Origin: Methylovirgula sp. 4M-Z18
Lineage (GTDB): Bacteria > Pseudomonadota > Alphaproteobacteria > Rhizobiales > Beijerinckiaceae
Direction: 5' to 3'
Length of the DNA: 64,000 nt
Assembly (NCBI RefSeq): GCF_037890675.1
Contig: NZ_CP149574.1
Location: 3,200,874 to 3,264,873, forward strand
Every line of letters starts with the position of its first letter. The stretch's first letter is position 1. Shown here in pieces: positions 18,703 through 28,969 of this stretch. Made by a program: the position numbers and the translations under genes. The notes beneath the pieces are model-generated. The model saw only the letters and a program-made list of their open reading frames with translations, did no database searches and had not been told where the DNA came from.

Positions 18703-19851
18703 ATGAACAGCGTGCTCGACCGCCATCCGACCCTCTCGCTTCTGATCGTGATGACGGGCGCTTCGCTCTTGACCGCTGCAATTATGGCCCTCGTGACTGG
18801 CGGTGTCGGCGCACTCGCGCATTTGATCACCAGCGACAACCTCCCTCGCCTCATGGCGGCGCTCGCGATTATCCTCATTGGAGCGCTCATCACCTATTCC
18901 TTGCAACGGCTGGCAAGAGTCTCGGCTCATGTCACGCCGACCAGCAAAGGGGCGCAAATCGAGCCCGAACAATTACGCCTTTTGAAAATTGAATTCCTTC
19001 CTCCCGACATCCAGCAGGGCCGCTCGACGCAGGAAGCCCTGGACGATCTGGATCGGATGATCGGCCTGATGCCGGTCAAGGCGGAAATCAACACGCTCAT
19101 CGCGCGCCTGCAACTCGAACAGCGGAGGCGCCAGGAAGGCATGAGAGTCACGGCGGTGACGCAACATATGATTTTCTATGGGCCGCCCGGCGTCGGCAAA
19201 ACAGAAGTTGCGCGGGCGCTCGGCGATATTTTCCGTGGTCTGGGCGTCCTCAGAAAGGGCCATCTGGTCGAGGCGCAGAGATCCGATTTGGTTGGTCAAT
19301 ATATCGGACACACGGCGCAAAAAACCCTGGACCTGTGCCAACGGTCCCTCGACGGAATTCTCTTCATCGACGAAGCGTACAGCCTCTATGTTCAAGAAGC
19401 GGCAAATGACTTTGGCCGCGAGGCCATCGACACGCTTCTGAAGTTCATGGAGGACAATCGCGAAAGGTTGATCGTTATCGTTGCCGGATACAAGGCCAAA
19501 ATGATCAGCTTTCTGCAAGCCAATGACGGCTTGGCCAGCCGCTTCTCGAAAAGCATCGATTTCCCGCCCTATTCGAGCGAAGAATTGTGCAAGATCATGG
19601 CGAGCATGGCGAACGGCCAAGGGTTTCATTTGCCAAGCGGCTATGAGGAAAAAATCATTCCCTGGATCGAAACGCACAGAAGCGGCGAGCGCTGGGGCAA
19701 TGCGCGGTCCGTTCGCAACGCTTTCGAAAAAATGCGCGAAGCGCAGGCGGTGCGCCTCATGGACAACCCCGCTTCCGGCCACATCGACAATATTGCGCTT
19801 GAAGATGTGGAGGCCGCCATAACCCTGATGGAAAAGAGCTCTTTGGTATGA
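18703..19851 (+). CDS. Membrane-anchored CbxX/CfqX-type AAA+ ATPase
   Basis: 382 residues from ATG 18703. Two predicted transmembrane helices (LLIVMTGASLLTAAIMALV and LMAALAIILIGALITYSL) occupy residues 12-70. A linker and helical region (MIGLMPVKAEINTLIARLQLE) lead to one AAA+ domain: Walker A YGPPGVGKTEVARAL, GQYIGHTAQKT pore-loop region, Walker B GILFIDEAYSL, sensor VIVAGYKAKM, arginine finger in FSKSI/SRFSK and a C-terminal lid RSVRNAFEKMREAQAVRL. This is the CbbX/EccA/SpoVK branch, which remodels protein substrates. CbbX is soluble and lies beside RuBisCO genes, which are absent here, so another target is expected. Confidence 0.85.
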   Translation: MNSVLDRHPTLSLLIVMTGASLLTAAIMALVTGGVGALAHLITSDNLPRLMAALAIILIGALITYSLQRLARVSAHVTPTSKGAQIEPEQLRLLKIEFLPPDIQQGRSTQEALDDLDRMIGLMPVKAEINTLIARLQLEQRRRQEGMRVTAVTQHMIFYGPPGVGKTEVARALGDIFRGLGVLRKGHLVEAQRSDLVGQYIGHTAQKTLDLCQRSLDGILFIDEAYSLYVQEAANDFGREAIDTLLKFMEDNRERLIVIVAGYKAKMISFLQANDGLASRFSKSIDFPPYSSEELCKIMASMANGQGFHLPSGYEEKIIPWIETHRSGERWGNARSVRNAFEKMREAQAVRLMDNPASGHIDNIALEDVEAAITLMEKSSLV

Positions 19852-20951
19852 GTAAGGCGCTGATCCTCGCCCATCGCATTCTGTGGTACGACGACAAATG
19901 GTACCGCCTGTGCGGATATGTGGCGCCGGCTCTCCTCGCGACATTGGGCGCGACATGCGTTTTGTCGTGGAGCAATAACTGGGACGTGCCGGGGCAATCC
20001 CAAGCAGACTGGATAAAACCTCAAACGCCCGCTCAGGTGCTTGAAGAGGCGCACGCCTTGCGCGACAGAGCTGCGTTCGATCCTGTTGCCTTAAATACGC
20101 TCAGGGGGCGCGCCGACGTCGGGGATCCCGTCGCACAATTTGATCTCGCGTCGCTCTACGATACGGGCCTGAATTTAAGCAAGAACTTTGGCGGCGATAT
20201 GCCCACGGCCATGCATTACTATTACGCCCTTGCACAGCGCGGCGATATGACGTCCGAGTACCGTTACGGCTTCAATTTGGTTTATGGAAAGGGCGTGCCG
20301 GCAGACCCCGGCCAGGGCATCCCTTGGATCGTCAAGTCAGCAAACGGGAACTACATCCCAGCGATGCGAACGTTGGCAACGATCTATCGCAGCGGAACAG
20401 GCGTTGCCGCCAACCCGCAAATATCGCTGGAATGGACACAGAAGGCAGCGGACGCGGGTGATCACCTCGCTCAAGCCGAAATCGGCGATGCCTTCTGGTT
20501 CGGCGCCCCGCCCTATCCGAAAGATCCAGCCAAAGCGGTGGAATGGTTCTTGAAAGCGGCCGCCGACCCGAAGCAGGTCGAGGCGCGATGGTGGTTGGGG
20601 GTTGCCTATCACGATGGAACCGGCGTCCAGATCGATCAGACCCAAGCCATGAACTGGTTCCGCCAGGCGGCCGAACTCGGGGATGTGCGGGCAGCGGCCC
20701 AATTGGGGATCGGATATTTTGAGGGCAAGCCGCCCTACACTGCCGACAATGCGCAGGCGTTCAAATGGCTCAAATTCGCCGCGAATTCGCCGAAAGAATC
20801 CGTTGCCCAGCGCGATCTGGGCCTGATGTATTTCGCGGGTCGCGGGACGCCGGCAGATTTGAACCAGGCCAAATCCTGGCTTCAACAGGCCTCGACCAAT
20901 GGCGATCCGGTCGCGCGGGACCTGCTTGCCCGCATGAGCACGTTGAAATGA
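19848..20951 (+). CDS. Sel1-repeat protein with N-terminal membrane anchor
   Basis: 367 residues; the ATG overlaps the AAA+ stop (ATGA). One hydrophobic segment at about residues 24-43 (GYVAPALLATLGATCVLSW) is followed by at least five Sel1-like repeats (A-x-x-x-LG-x-x-Y-x-x-G-x-G-V-x-x-D pattern, for example ATIYRSGTGVAANPQISLEW and GVAYHDGTGVQIDQTQAMNW). Sel1 proteins are scaffolds for protein-protein contacts. Translational coupling to the AAA+ ATPase makes it the likely substrate receptor or scaffold of that ATPase (inference). Confidence 0.82.
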   Translation: MSKALILAHRILWYDDKWYRLCGYVAPALLATLGATCVLSWSNNWDVPGQSQADWIKPQTPAQVLEEAHALRDRAAFDPVALNTLRGRADVGDPVAQFDLASLYDTGLNLSKNFGGDMPTAMHYYYALAQRGDMTSEYRYGFNLVYGKGVPADPGQGIPWIVKSANGNYIPAMRTLATIYRSGTGVAANPQISLEWTQKAADAGDHLAQAEIGDAFWFGAPPYPKDPAKAVEWFLKAAADPKQVEARWWLGVAYHDGTGVQIDQTQAMNWFRQAAELGDVRAAAQLGIGYFEGKPPYTADNAQAFKWLKFAANSPKESVAQRDLGLMYFAGRGTPADLNQAKSWLQQASTNGDPVARDLLARMSTLK

Positions 20952-20999
20952 TCGGGCTGCTGACTTCCCCTGTCAGCAGACTCGCCCCATATTAGCGGC

Positions 21000-23507
<2,508 letters not shown>

Positions 23508-23535
23508 ACCAGCTCAAGCCTTACATACATCGTGC

Positions 23536-23559
23536 AAAAAGACGCAGAATGCGCTTTTT
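23536..23559 (+). terminator. Rho-independent terminator of uvrB
   Basis: AAAAAG-A-CGCA and TGCG-CTTTTT pair with one bulged base around a three-base loop and end in a T run. It is 28 bp beyond the uvrB stop and marks the left boundary of the A+T-rich island. Confidence 0.6.
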
Positions 23560-23671
23560 AAGCGTTAGCACGAATAGTGGCGTTTTTTTACGTGGAACAT
23601 CTGGCGATCAGACAAAATGATGGTAACGTATCTTCCGGGTGTCATCTTAATGATTTGAAGCGGGTTCGCTT

Positions 23672-24556
23672 ATGGGCAAAATCGTTTGTTTCATCAGTGA
23701 AAAAGGTGGAGTGGGAAAAACTACAGCCTGTTTCGAGATTGCCATAGCGCTCACTCACGTACACAAATTGAAGGTGCTCGTTATCGATGCTGATTATCAG
23801 CGCGGGGGCATAACAGGCCGGCTTGAACCTGGACTTATCCCACATTTTACTAAAGGCGAAATGCCCGGAACATCGCTGTTTCATAAATTTCAACAGATAT
23901 ATAGTGCCATGCCTCTGACTCTGAATTTAGATATTCGCAAAAGCCAGTTTAATATCGATTTTGTTCCTGCAGATCCGAGACTCTCTTCCGTTTCTGAAGA
24001 TAAGCTACCGAGCGGCAAAACAATCAAACAAAACAATAAATTGATGTTAAGTCACCTCATGACTGTTGGCGCGGTGCTTGAGCCTTTAAAGTTGCAGTAT
24101 GATTATATTTTAATCGATTGCCATCCAGAAGTATCCTCGCTTTTGCGAGCGGCAATTTACGCCAGTGACTATGCAGTATCTCCTGTTAAATTAGATCTGC
24201 AATCGTCAATTGGCGTCCCGACTGTGATTGCAGAAATCGATGGTGTGAATGATGATGTCGCCGCTATTATGACAACATTGGGAGAGCCTGCAACGTATAC
24301 GCCTACGACCTTTTCTGGTGCAATTGGTATGATGGCGCGGGAATACGCGAGTGATTTAAAAGCTTCTGAAAGTGCCGAGTACAATCGTATAGCGCGTACC
24401 GGCAAAATTTTTGCCCGCTACGTAACTGAAGGAGATGGCTTAAGGCAGGCAGCTCAATATCGAACATCTGTCCGCTACATAAATGGTCAGAATGCGAGTA
24501 AGCAAACGTCGCAAATAAATGCTGTAACAGCCGAGTTTCTTACAAAATGCCCATGA
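23672..24556 (+). CDS. Orphan ParA/MinD-like ATPase
   Basis: 294 residues. The deviant Walker A EKGGVGKTTACFEIA has the signature lysine of ParA/Soj ATPases. VLVIDADYQRGG supplies the Walker A' aspartate, and YDYILIDCHPEVSSLLRAA the Walker B region. There is no helix-turn-helix, ParB gene or centromere-like repeat next to it, so it is not a plasmid partition locus in usual form. Codon use and base composition are markedly A+T-richer than the flanks, indicating horizontal acquisition. The last ten bases overlap the next gene. Related orphan ATPases act in phage defence, conjugative elements or positioning of complexes; none of these is proven here. Confidence 0.75.
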   Translation: MGKIVCFISEKGGVGKTTACFEIAIALTHVHKLKVLVIDADYQRGGITGRLEPGLIPHFTKGEMPGTSLFHKFQQIYSAMPLTLNLDIRKSQFNIDFVPADPRLSSVSEDKLPSGKTIKQNNKLMLSHLMTVGAVLEPLKLQYDYILIDCHPEVSSLLRAAIYASDYAVSPVKLDLQSSIGVPTVIAEIDGVNDDVAAIMTTLGEPATYTPTTFSGAIGMMAREYASDLKASESAEYNRIARTGKIFARYVTEGDGLRQAAQYRTSVRYINGQNASKQTSQINAVTAEFLTKCP

Positions 24557-25011
24557 CACCTACAGACCTTAAACGTCTTATAGCGCTACTTGGTGCTACG
24601 GGGGCTGCGGCCGGTCTTCGAGAGAGCGACGTTGTTCAATACGACTCTTTGATTGAGCTCGCGGAAAAATCCAAAATTAAAATATGGACTGATATCTCTC
24701 ATCATGAACTTGTTGAGCTACTTATACAGAGCGTTCATGCTGTGAAAATAAAATCAATCGACGAACTCATGGAGATGGATTACGATCATCTTATTCGGTA
24801 TTTTTCTGAGACGGCTCCTTCAAATAGCGCTTTGCTCAAAATAATGAAAGATTTGAACTATAAGGTTAGCGCCGAAGACAAAAAACATCTTCGCAGATTT
24901 GTTGCGCGCCAAATCAGCGAGACCGCGCTATTTTCTAAAGTTGCTTCCGGAGACGAGCGTAAAGAAGCAGCTACAAACTCGACGAAACAACAGACCTCGA
25001 AGACGAAATAA
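24547..25011 (+). CDS. Unrecognised small protein coupled to the ParA-like ATPase
   Basis: 154 residues; the ATG at 24547 lies ten bases before the end of the ATPase gene (ATG 24553 is an alternative). The sequence is helical and charged, with an Ala/Gly-rich first helix (LIALLGATGAAAGLRESD), an internal LIELAEKSKIKIWTDI segment, and a Lys/Thr/Ser tail (TNSTKQQTSKTK) likely to be disordered. No membrane segment, cysteine or known motif. A partner or effector of the ATPase is inferred from the overlap. Same A+T-rich composition as its neighbour. Confidence 0.6.
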   Translation: MPMTPTDLKRLIALLGATGAAAGLRESDVVQYDSLIELAEKSKIKIWTDISHHELVELLIQSVHAVKIKSIDELMEMDYDHLIRYFSETAPSNSALLKIMKDLNYKVSAEDKKHLRRFVARQISETALFSKVASGDERKEAATNSTKQQTSKTK

Positions 25012-25023
25012 ATTTAATATTAG

Positions 25024-25240
25024 AATTGGTTACGGTGACGACGCACATAATTGACGTCTGCATCAATTTCACCCAATCCTCAACCGACAGCCCGTCTCGC
25101 CGGCATCGTCGTTCCTGATATTCCGCATCACGTCACGCAGCATGGCATTGGGCGAGCCAAGGTGTTTTTCGTCATGAAGATTATCGCCTTTATCGCGATT
25201 GGCTTGGAATTCCGGTGACAGTGCACCTGATTTGCATGCG
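25024..25240 (+). pseudogene. Decayed REP-associated (Y1/IS200-like) transposase fragment with terminal repeats
   Basis: The left edge has TACGGTGACGACGCACATAATTG and the right edge has GGAATTCCGGTGACAGTGCAC, the same half-site as the 73-bp palindromes at 43411 and 45706. Between them, one frame reads GIVVPDIPHHVTQHGIG (about 25102-25152), the N-terminal signature of RAYT/Y1 transposases (typically RIVVP-PHHVTQRGN). The frame breaks soon after and the catalytic HUH and tyrosine parts are missing. A relict with an internal deletion. It closes the A+T-rich island; a second relict is at 28818-28969. Confidence 0.65.
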
Positions 25241-25245
25241 CAATT

Positions 25246-25764
25246 CTAAGGTCCTACCAACTCGCATTTGGAATCGTAATCTCGGAACAGAAAGGTTCGG
25301 TCATATTCCTTGTTTGCGGGCGGATCATTGCGATTGGCGATGACTTGGCAGCCGTTCTTGGAAACGCGGATAATCGTCACGGCAGTGTGGTTCAGATAAT
25401 ATCCGGTGTTGGTGAATGTATTGCCGCTGACACTGACAACTCCGGTTGAGTTGTTGCCGTAATGCGCAACCTCATCGAAGACCCCCGGCGTCACCCCAGA
25501 TTCGCCTTCGTTGGTTTTGTATGCAGTGCTGAATCGCGTTCCGCTCTCAATGCTGATCACCCAGTCGACATGATACGTTCGCGGCATGCTGCCCCTATAT
25601 TCATAGGTCCAGCTAAGATGAATTTTCCGCCCGGCCAGCAACCTGAGCATATCTTGCGCCGGCCCAACCGTCGAAACTGCACTTTCGGGTGGCGCGGTCG
25701 ATTGGCAACCGGCCAAAGCCAAGAGAGACATAAAGAATAATGCTTGCGCGCCCCGCCGCATCAT
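25246..25764 (-). CDS. Unassigned lipoprotein
   Basis: 172 residues from tandem ATGs at 25764/25761 behind an AGGAGCTC ribosome site. The signal sequence ends in a good lipobox (MSLLALAGC), and Gln-Ser follow the lipidated Cys, favouring outer-membrane sorting. The mature part has a beta-rich look (RKIHLSWTYEYRGSM, VDWVISIESGTRFS, TVTIIRVSKNGCQVIANR) with two cysteines near the C-terminus that could form a disulfide. No family recognised. The stop codon abuts the transposase relict, so its 3' end may have been reshaped by that element. Confidence 0.6.
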   Translation of the reverse strand: MMRRGAQALFFMSLLALAGCQSTAPPESAVSTVGPAQDMLRLLAGRKIHLSWTYEYRGSMPRTYHVDWVISIESGTRFSTAYKTNEGESGVTPGVFDEVAHYGNNSTGVVSVSGNTFTNTGYYLNHTAVTIIRVSKNGCQVIANRNDPPANKEYDRTFLFRDYDSKCELVGP

Positions 25765-25911
25765 GAGCTCCTGACTCGCTTCTTCAAGAGCACCCAATCG
25801 AGCATATTGCGACGGATTGTCAAATCATAGAATTGCCGCGCCAATTGAAAACCATCGTGATGTTGGGACGGTGCCATCACCAGCATCTGACCTGTCCTCG
25901 CCCCGATGATC

Positions 25912-27279
25912 TCAGATCGCGTCGAGATAGTCGTCATGCCCCGAGAGCGAACTGGAAAGGAGCGAGAGCGCTCGCTCGAGCGTCGCGCGGTTCGGAACGC
26001 CGCCGACGCACAGGCGCAAGCCGCTCTCGGCATTCTCGGACGCTGCAAAGGCCATTGGGGCGGCAAGGCGCAAGCCCTTCATCGAAGCTCGGGCGATGGT
26101 CCTTTCGGCTTGTATCTGCGGCATCGGCAGCCACAAATGCAGGCTCACCGCAGGTTGCGGTTGTGCGATGAAATCCTTGAGAACGTTGCCGGCAATTGTC
26201 ACACGCGCGCGAATTTCATCCAACACGTTGCGCGCGAGATCTTGTGCACGTCCGCTTTCGATCCAATGGGTCGCGATGGCGGTCGTTATTCCATTCGGCG
26301 AATGCATGAGCGCGCGCGCCGCGCGGGAGCATCGGTCGAGGACATCTCCGGCCGGCGCCACCAAAAATCCGGCGCGGAGCCCCGGAGCCAAGGTTTTCGA
26401 CAACGAGCTGACATAGATCGTCCGCTCGGGCGCGAGGCTCGCCAGCGGCGGCAAATCCAAATGGCGCGCATACAAGGCATAGACATCGTCTTCAATGATC
26501 CAGAGATCGCGCCGGCGCGCAATTCGGACAATGTCCTCTCGGCGCGCCTTCCCCATCGTTCGCGCCGTTGGGTTCTGAAGGGTCGGTAGAACATAGAGCG
26601 CGCGGGCACCGGTCTTCGCGGCCGCCCTGTCGAGCGCTTGCGGCATGAGACCTTCGTCATCCATTTCGATGCCGTGCAGGCGGCAGCCCTGCTGCGCAGC
26701 CAGCGTTTTGACGCCGGGGAAGGTAGCCGCCTCGCACAAGAGGACGTCCCCTGGCTTGCACAAAGCGGCCAGGGCGATGGCCATGCCGCCTTGCGCCCCC
26801 GCACAGCAGATGAGTCTGCGCCAATCCAGATCGGCGAAGCATGCGGTTGCCGCCAACCACGCGGCTCCGGCTTGCCTGTCGCCGTCCAGCCCATGTGGCG
26901 GTTGATAGGTCAGACGGTTGGCCCATGACGCCGTCCGGCGAAAGGTTGCGGCTGTCTCGGCCAAAAGCTCGGTGGGTACAAAGGGGGCGACATTGACGCT
27001 CAAATCGATGAGGCCATCGGCCACCGCGTCGCCCCGTCCAGCGCCCGCAATGAATGTTCCTCTCCCGACATGCGCCGCGACAAGGCCAAGCCGCGCAGCC
27101 TCGTCATAGGCATGGGTGACGGCGCCAACGCTGATGGCAAGCCGATGCGCCAGGTCGCGCTGTGGCGGCAGCCGGTCCCCGACCTGCAATTCGCCAGCCG
27201 CGATGCCTGCCTCGATCGCTTGCAGGAGGCGACGATAAAGCTGCGCGGGGTCGGAGGGGTCGAGTTTGGGCTGCCACAT
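25912..27279 (-). CDS. MocR/PdxR-type regulator (GntR winged helix fused to aminotransferase)
   Basis: 455 residues from ATG 27279 (MWQPKLDPSDPAQLYRRLL). An upstream in-frame ATG at 27330 would place the operator-like palindrome 27308-27324 inside the coding region, so the later start is preferred. The GntR DNA-binding domain spans about residues 10-75 (GDRLPPQRDLAHRLAISVGAVTHAYDEAARLGLV). The fold-type I aminotransferase-like domain carries NPTARTMGKARR and the PLP lysine in VSSLSKTLAPGLRAGFLV. It likely senses PLP or an amino acid and controls the divergent phzF-GST operon and itself. Confidence 0.87.
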   Translation of the reverse strand: MWQPKLDPSDPAQLYRRLLQAIEAGIAAGELQVGDRLPPQRDLAHRLAISVGAVTHAYDEAARLGLVAAHVGRGTFIAGAGRGDAVADGLIDLSVNVAPFVPTELLAETAATFRRTASWANRLTYQPPHGLDGDRQAGAAWLAATACFADLDWRRLICCAGAQGGMAIALAALCKPGDVLLCEAATFPGVKTLAAQQGCRLHGIEMDDEGLMPQALDRAAAKTGARALYVLPTLQNPTARTMGKARREDIVRIARRRDLWIIEDDVYALYARHLDLPPLASLAPERTIYVSSLSKTLAPGLRAGFLVAPAGDVLDRCSRAARALMHSPNGITTAIATHWIESGRAQDLARNVLDEIRARVTIAGNVLKDFIAQPQPAVSLHLWLPMPQIQAERTIARASMKGLRLAAPMAFAASENAESGLRLCVGGVPNRATLERALSLLSSSLSGHDDYLDAI

Positions 27280-27307
27280 GATCTTGCCAAATCTAAAGGA
27301 TCGCCCG

Positions 27308-27324
27308 ATTGTATCAGATACAAT
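27308..27324. promoter_or_regulatory. Probable MocR operator, palindrome ATTGTATC-A-GATACAAT
   Basis: A perfect 17-bp inverted repeat with one central base lies between the divergent MocR-type regulator (start 27279) and phzF-like gene (start 27387). GTATC/GATAC half-sites are usual for GntR/MocR regulators. The sequence is visible; the function is inferred from position. Confidence 0.65.
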
Positions 27325-27386
27325 ATACATATTGACTCGTAAATCAATTCAATATTGTTCTCTGTGTCATATCACGGAGCCATGTC

Positions 27387-28172
27387 ATGAGAATACCCAT
27401 CTTTCAGGTCGACGCCTTTGCGCGGGACGTATTCACCGGGAACCCGGCCGCCGTTATGCTGCTCGATCACTATGCCGATGACGAGCGATTGCGGGCGATT
27501 GCCGCCGAGAACAACCTCGCGGAAACCGCGTTCTTGGTGCCAGAGAGGGGCGATTTTCACATCCGCTGGTTCACGCCCGAGGTCGAGGTCCCTTTATGTG
27601 GGCATGCGACATTGGCGAGCGCCGCAGTTGTCATGGAGCGTCTTGCGCCGGCGCGGAAAGAGGTTGTCTTTCATTCGGCGAGCGGCCCGCTGCCGGTCAA
27701 ACGGACGGCGGAGGGCTATGTGATGAATTTTCCCGCCCGACTTTCGCAAGCTGTTGCAACGCCCGTCGGCCTTGCCGAGGCGCTCGGTGTCGAGCCGGTC
27801 GAGGTCGTGGCCAACGAGTTCAATTATCTCGCATTGTTGCCGCACGCCGACGATGTTCGCGCCCTCGCTCCCGATATCGGCAAAATCGCCGCGCTTGCGC
27901 GCGGCGGCGTCATTGTGACCGCCGCCGGTGACGGCGAATATGATTTCGTCAGCCGTTATTTCGCGCCGGCAAAGGGTATTCCAGAGGATCCGGTCACCGG
28001 TAGCGCGCATTGCGCGCTTGCGCCGTATTGGGCGAAACGCCTGAACAAGTCTTCCTTTCGCGCCTATCAGGCCTCCCGGCGCGGCGGGGAAATCCTTTGT
28101 CGCCTTGTCGGCGACCGGGTGGAACTCGAAGGGCGCTGCGCCTTCTACATGGAAGGGCATGTCGACCTATGA
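27387..28172 (+). CDS. PhzF-family isomerase/epimerase
   Basis: 261 residues. PhzF fold signatures: PIFQVDAFARDVFTGNPAAV at the N-terminus, NNLAETAFLVP with the catalytic Glu (NLAETAF), CGHATLASAAVV, and in the second half DPVTGSAHCALAPYW. Family members isomerise trans-2,3-dihydro-3-hydroxyanthranilate in phenazine synthesis, but most homologues have unrelated unknown substrates. There are no other phenazine genes here, so a detoxification or amino-acid-derived substrate is likelier. The stop overlaps the start of the GST. Confidence 0.88.
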   Translation: MRIPIFQVDAFARDVFTGNPAAVMLLDHYADDERLRAIAAENNLAETAFLVPERGDFHIRWFTPEVEVPLCGHATLASAAVVMERLAPARKEVVFHSASGPLPVKRTAEGYVMNFPARLSQAVATPVGLAEALGVEPVEVVANEFNYLALLPHADDVRALAPDIGKIAALARGGVIVTAAGDGEYDFVSRYFAPAKGIPEDPVTGSAHCALAPYWAKRLNKSSFRAYQASRRGGEILCRLVGDRVELEGRCAFYMEGHVDL

Positions 28173-28795
28173 CACTTCGCATCTATGGTTATGCCGGTTC
28201 CATCAATGTCCGCAAAGTCCTTTGGACATGCGCGGAACTCGATCTTTCCTTCGAACGGGAAGATTGGGCGGGCCCTTTCCGGTCCACGGCGGAACCCGAA
28301 TTTCGCGCGCTCAATCCGGTTGGCATGGTGCCGGTTCTGGATGACGAAGGCTCTCTGATCTGGGAGTCCAATACGATCATTCGCTATTTGGCCGCAAAGA
28401 GCGGCCGCTGCGATCTTCTCCCTCTCGCGCCGCTGCAGCGGGCGCATGTCGAGAAATGGATGGATTGGCAGGGGTCGGATTTCAACAACAGCTGGCGGAT
28501 CGCTTTTCAAGGTTTGGTGCGCGGACATCCCGACTATCAGGATCAGCGGATCATCGAACGCGCAATGACCGGGTTTTCCGCGATGGTGGCGCTCATCGAC
28601 GGACAGTTGCGCGAGACGGGCGCCTATATCTGCGGACCTGATTTCTCACTCGCCGACATTCCTATTGGCTTGTCGGTCCACCGCTGGCGGTCGATGCCGA
28701 TAGCCAAACCGCATCTGACGCATATAGAGCGCTATTACGAACGACTATGCGCGCGCGCCGGCTTTCAACAATATGGACGCGACGGCGGGCCGTGA
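28169..28795 (+). CDS. Glutathione S-transferase
   Basis: 208 residues; ATG overlaps the phzF-like stop (ATGA), so it is translationally coupled. GST N-terminal domain with NVRKVLWTCAELDLSFERE, VGMVPVLDDE (cis-Pro) and WESNTIIRYLAAK. The C-terminal helical domain carries ICGPDFSLADIPIG. Serine or cysteine near SINVRK could be the catalytic residue (beta- or nu-class-like). Forms an operon with phzF, opposite the MocR-type regulator. Confidence 0.87.
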   Translation: MTLRIYGYAGSINVRKVLWTCAELDLSFEREDWAGPFRSTAEPEFRALNPVGMVPVLDDEGSLIWESNTIIRYLAAKSGRCDLLPLAPLQRAHVEKWMDWQGSDFNNSWRIAFQGLVRGHPDYQDQRIIERAMTGFSAMVALIDGQLRETGAYICGPDFSLADIPIGLSVHRWRSMPIAKPHLTHIERYYERLCARAGFQQYGRDGGP

Positions 28796-28817
28796 TTGCG
28801 ATCGTTCGCCCACGCCT

Positions 28818-28969
28818 GCCGGTTGGGGCGACAACGCACTTAATTGACCATCGGTTCAATTCTATCCAATCTTCAACCGATGGCCCCCTCGCGCATCGTC
28901 GTTTCCGATATTCCCGACCACGTCACGCTGCGTGGCAATTTACCCGGACGCGGCAACGCGCTCGAATAG
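28818..28969 (+). pseudogene. Decayed REP-associated transposase N-terminus
   Basis: GGGGCGACAACGCACTTAATTG at about 28825-28846 resembles the half-site GGTGACAGTGCACTTAATTG of the palindromic family. From an ATG at 28880 the frame reads MAPSRIVVSDIPDHVTLRGN, the RAYT/Y1 transposase N-terminus, then runs to a stop at 28969 without further transposase sequence. It is about three quarters identical by eye to the relict at 25024-25240. Its 3' part overlaps the end of the serine hydrolase gene on the other strand. Confidence 0.6.

Noticed and set aside
18703-19851. RuBisCO activase CbbX
   Set aside because: The ATPase has two membrane helices and no cbbLS genes nearby; only the AAA+ family is shared.
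23672-24556. Plasmid or chromosome partition locus (parAB)
   Set aside because: No ParB-like partner, no helix-turn-helix and no centromere-like direct repeats beside the ParA-like ATPase.
27387-28172. Phenazine biosynthesis
   Set aside because: Only a PhzF-family gene is present; no phzA-E or phzG homologues.
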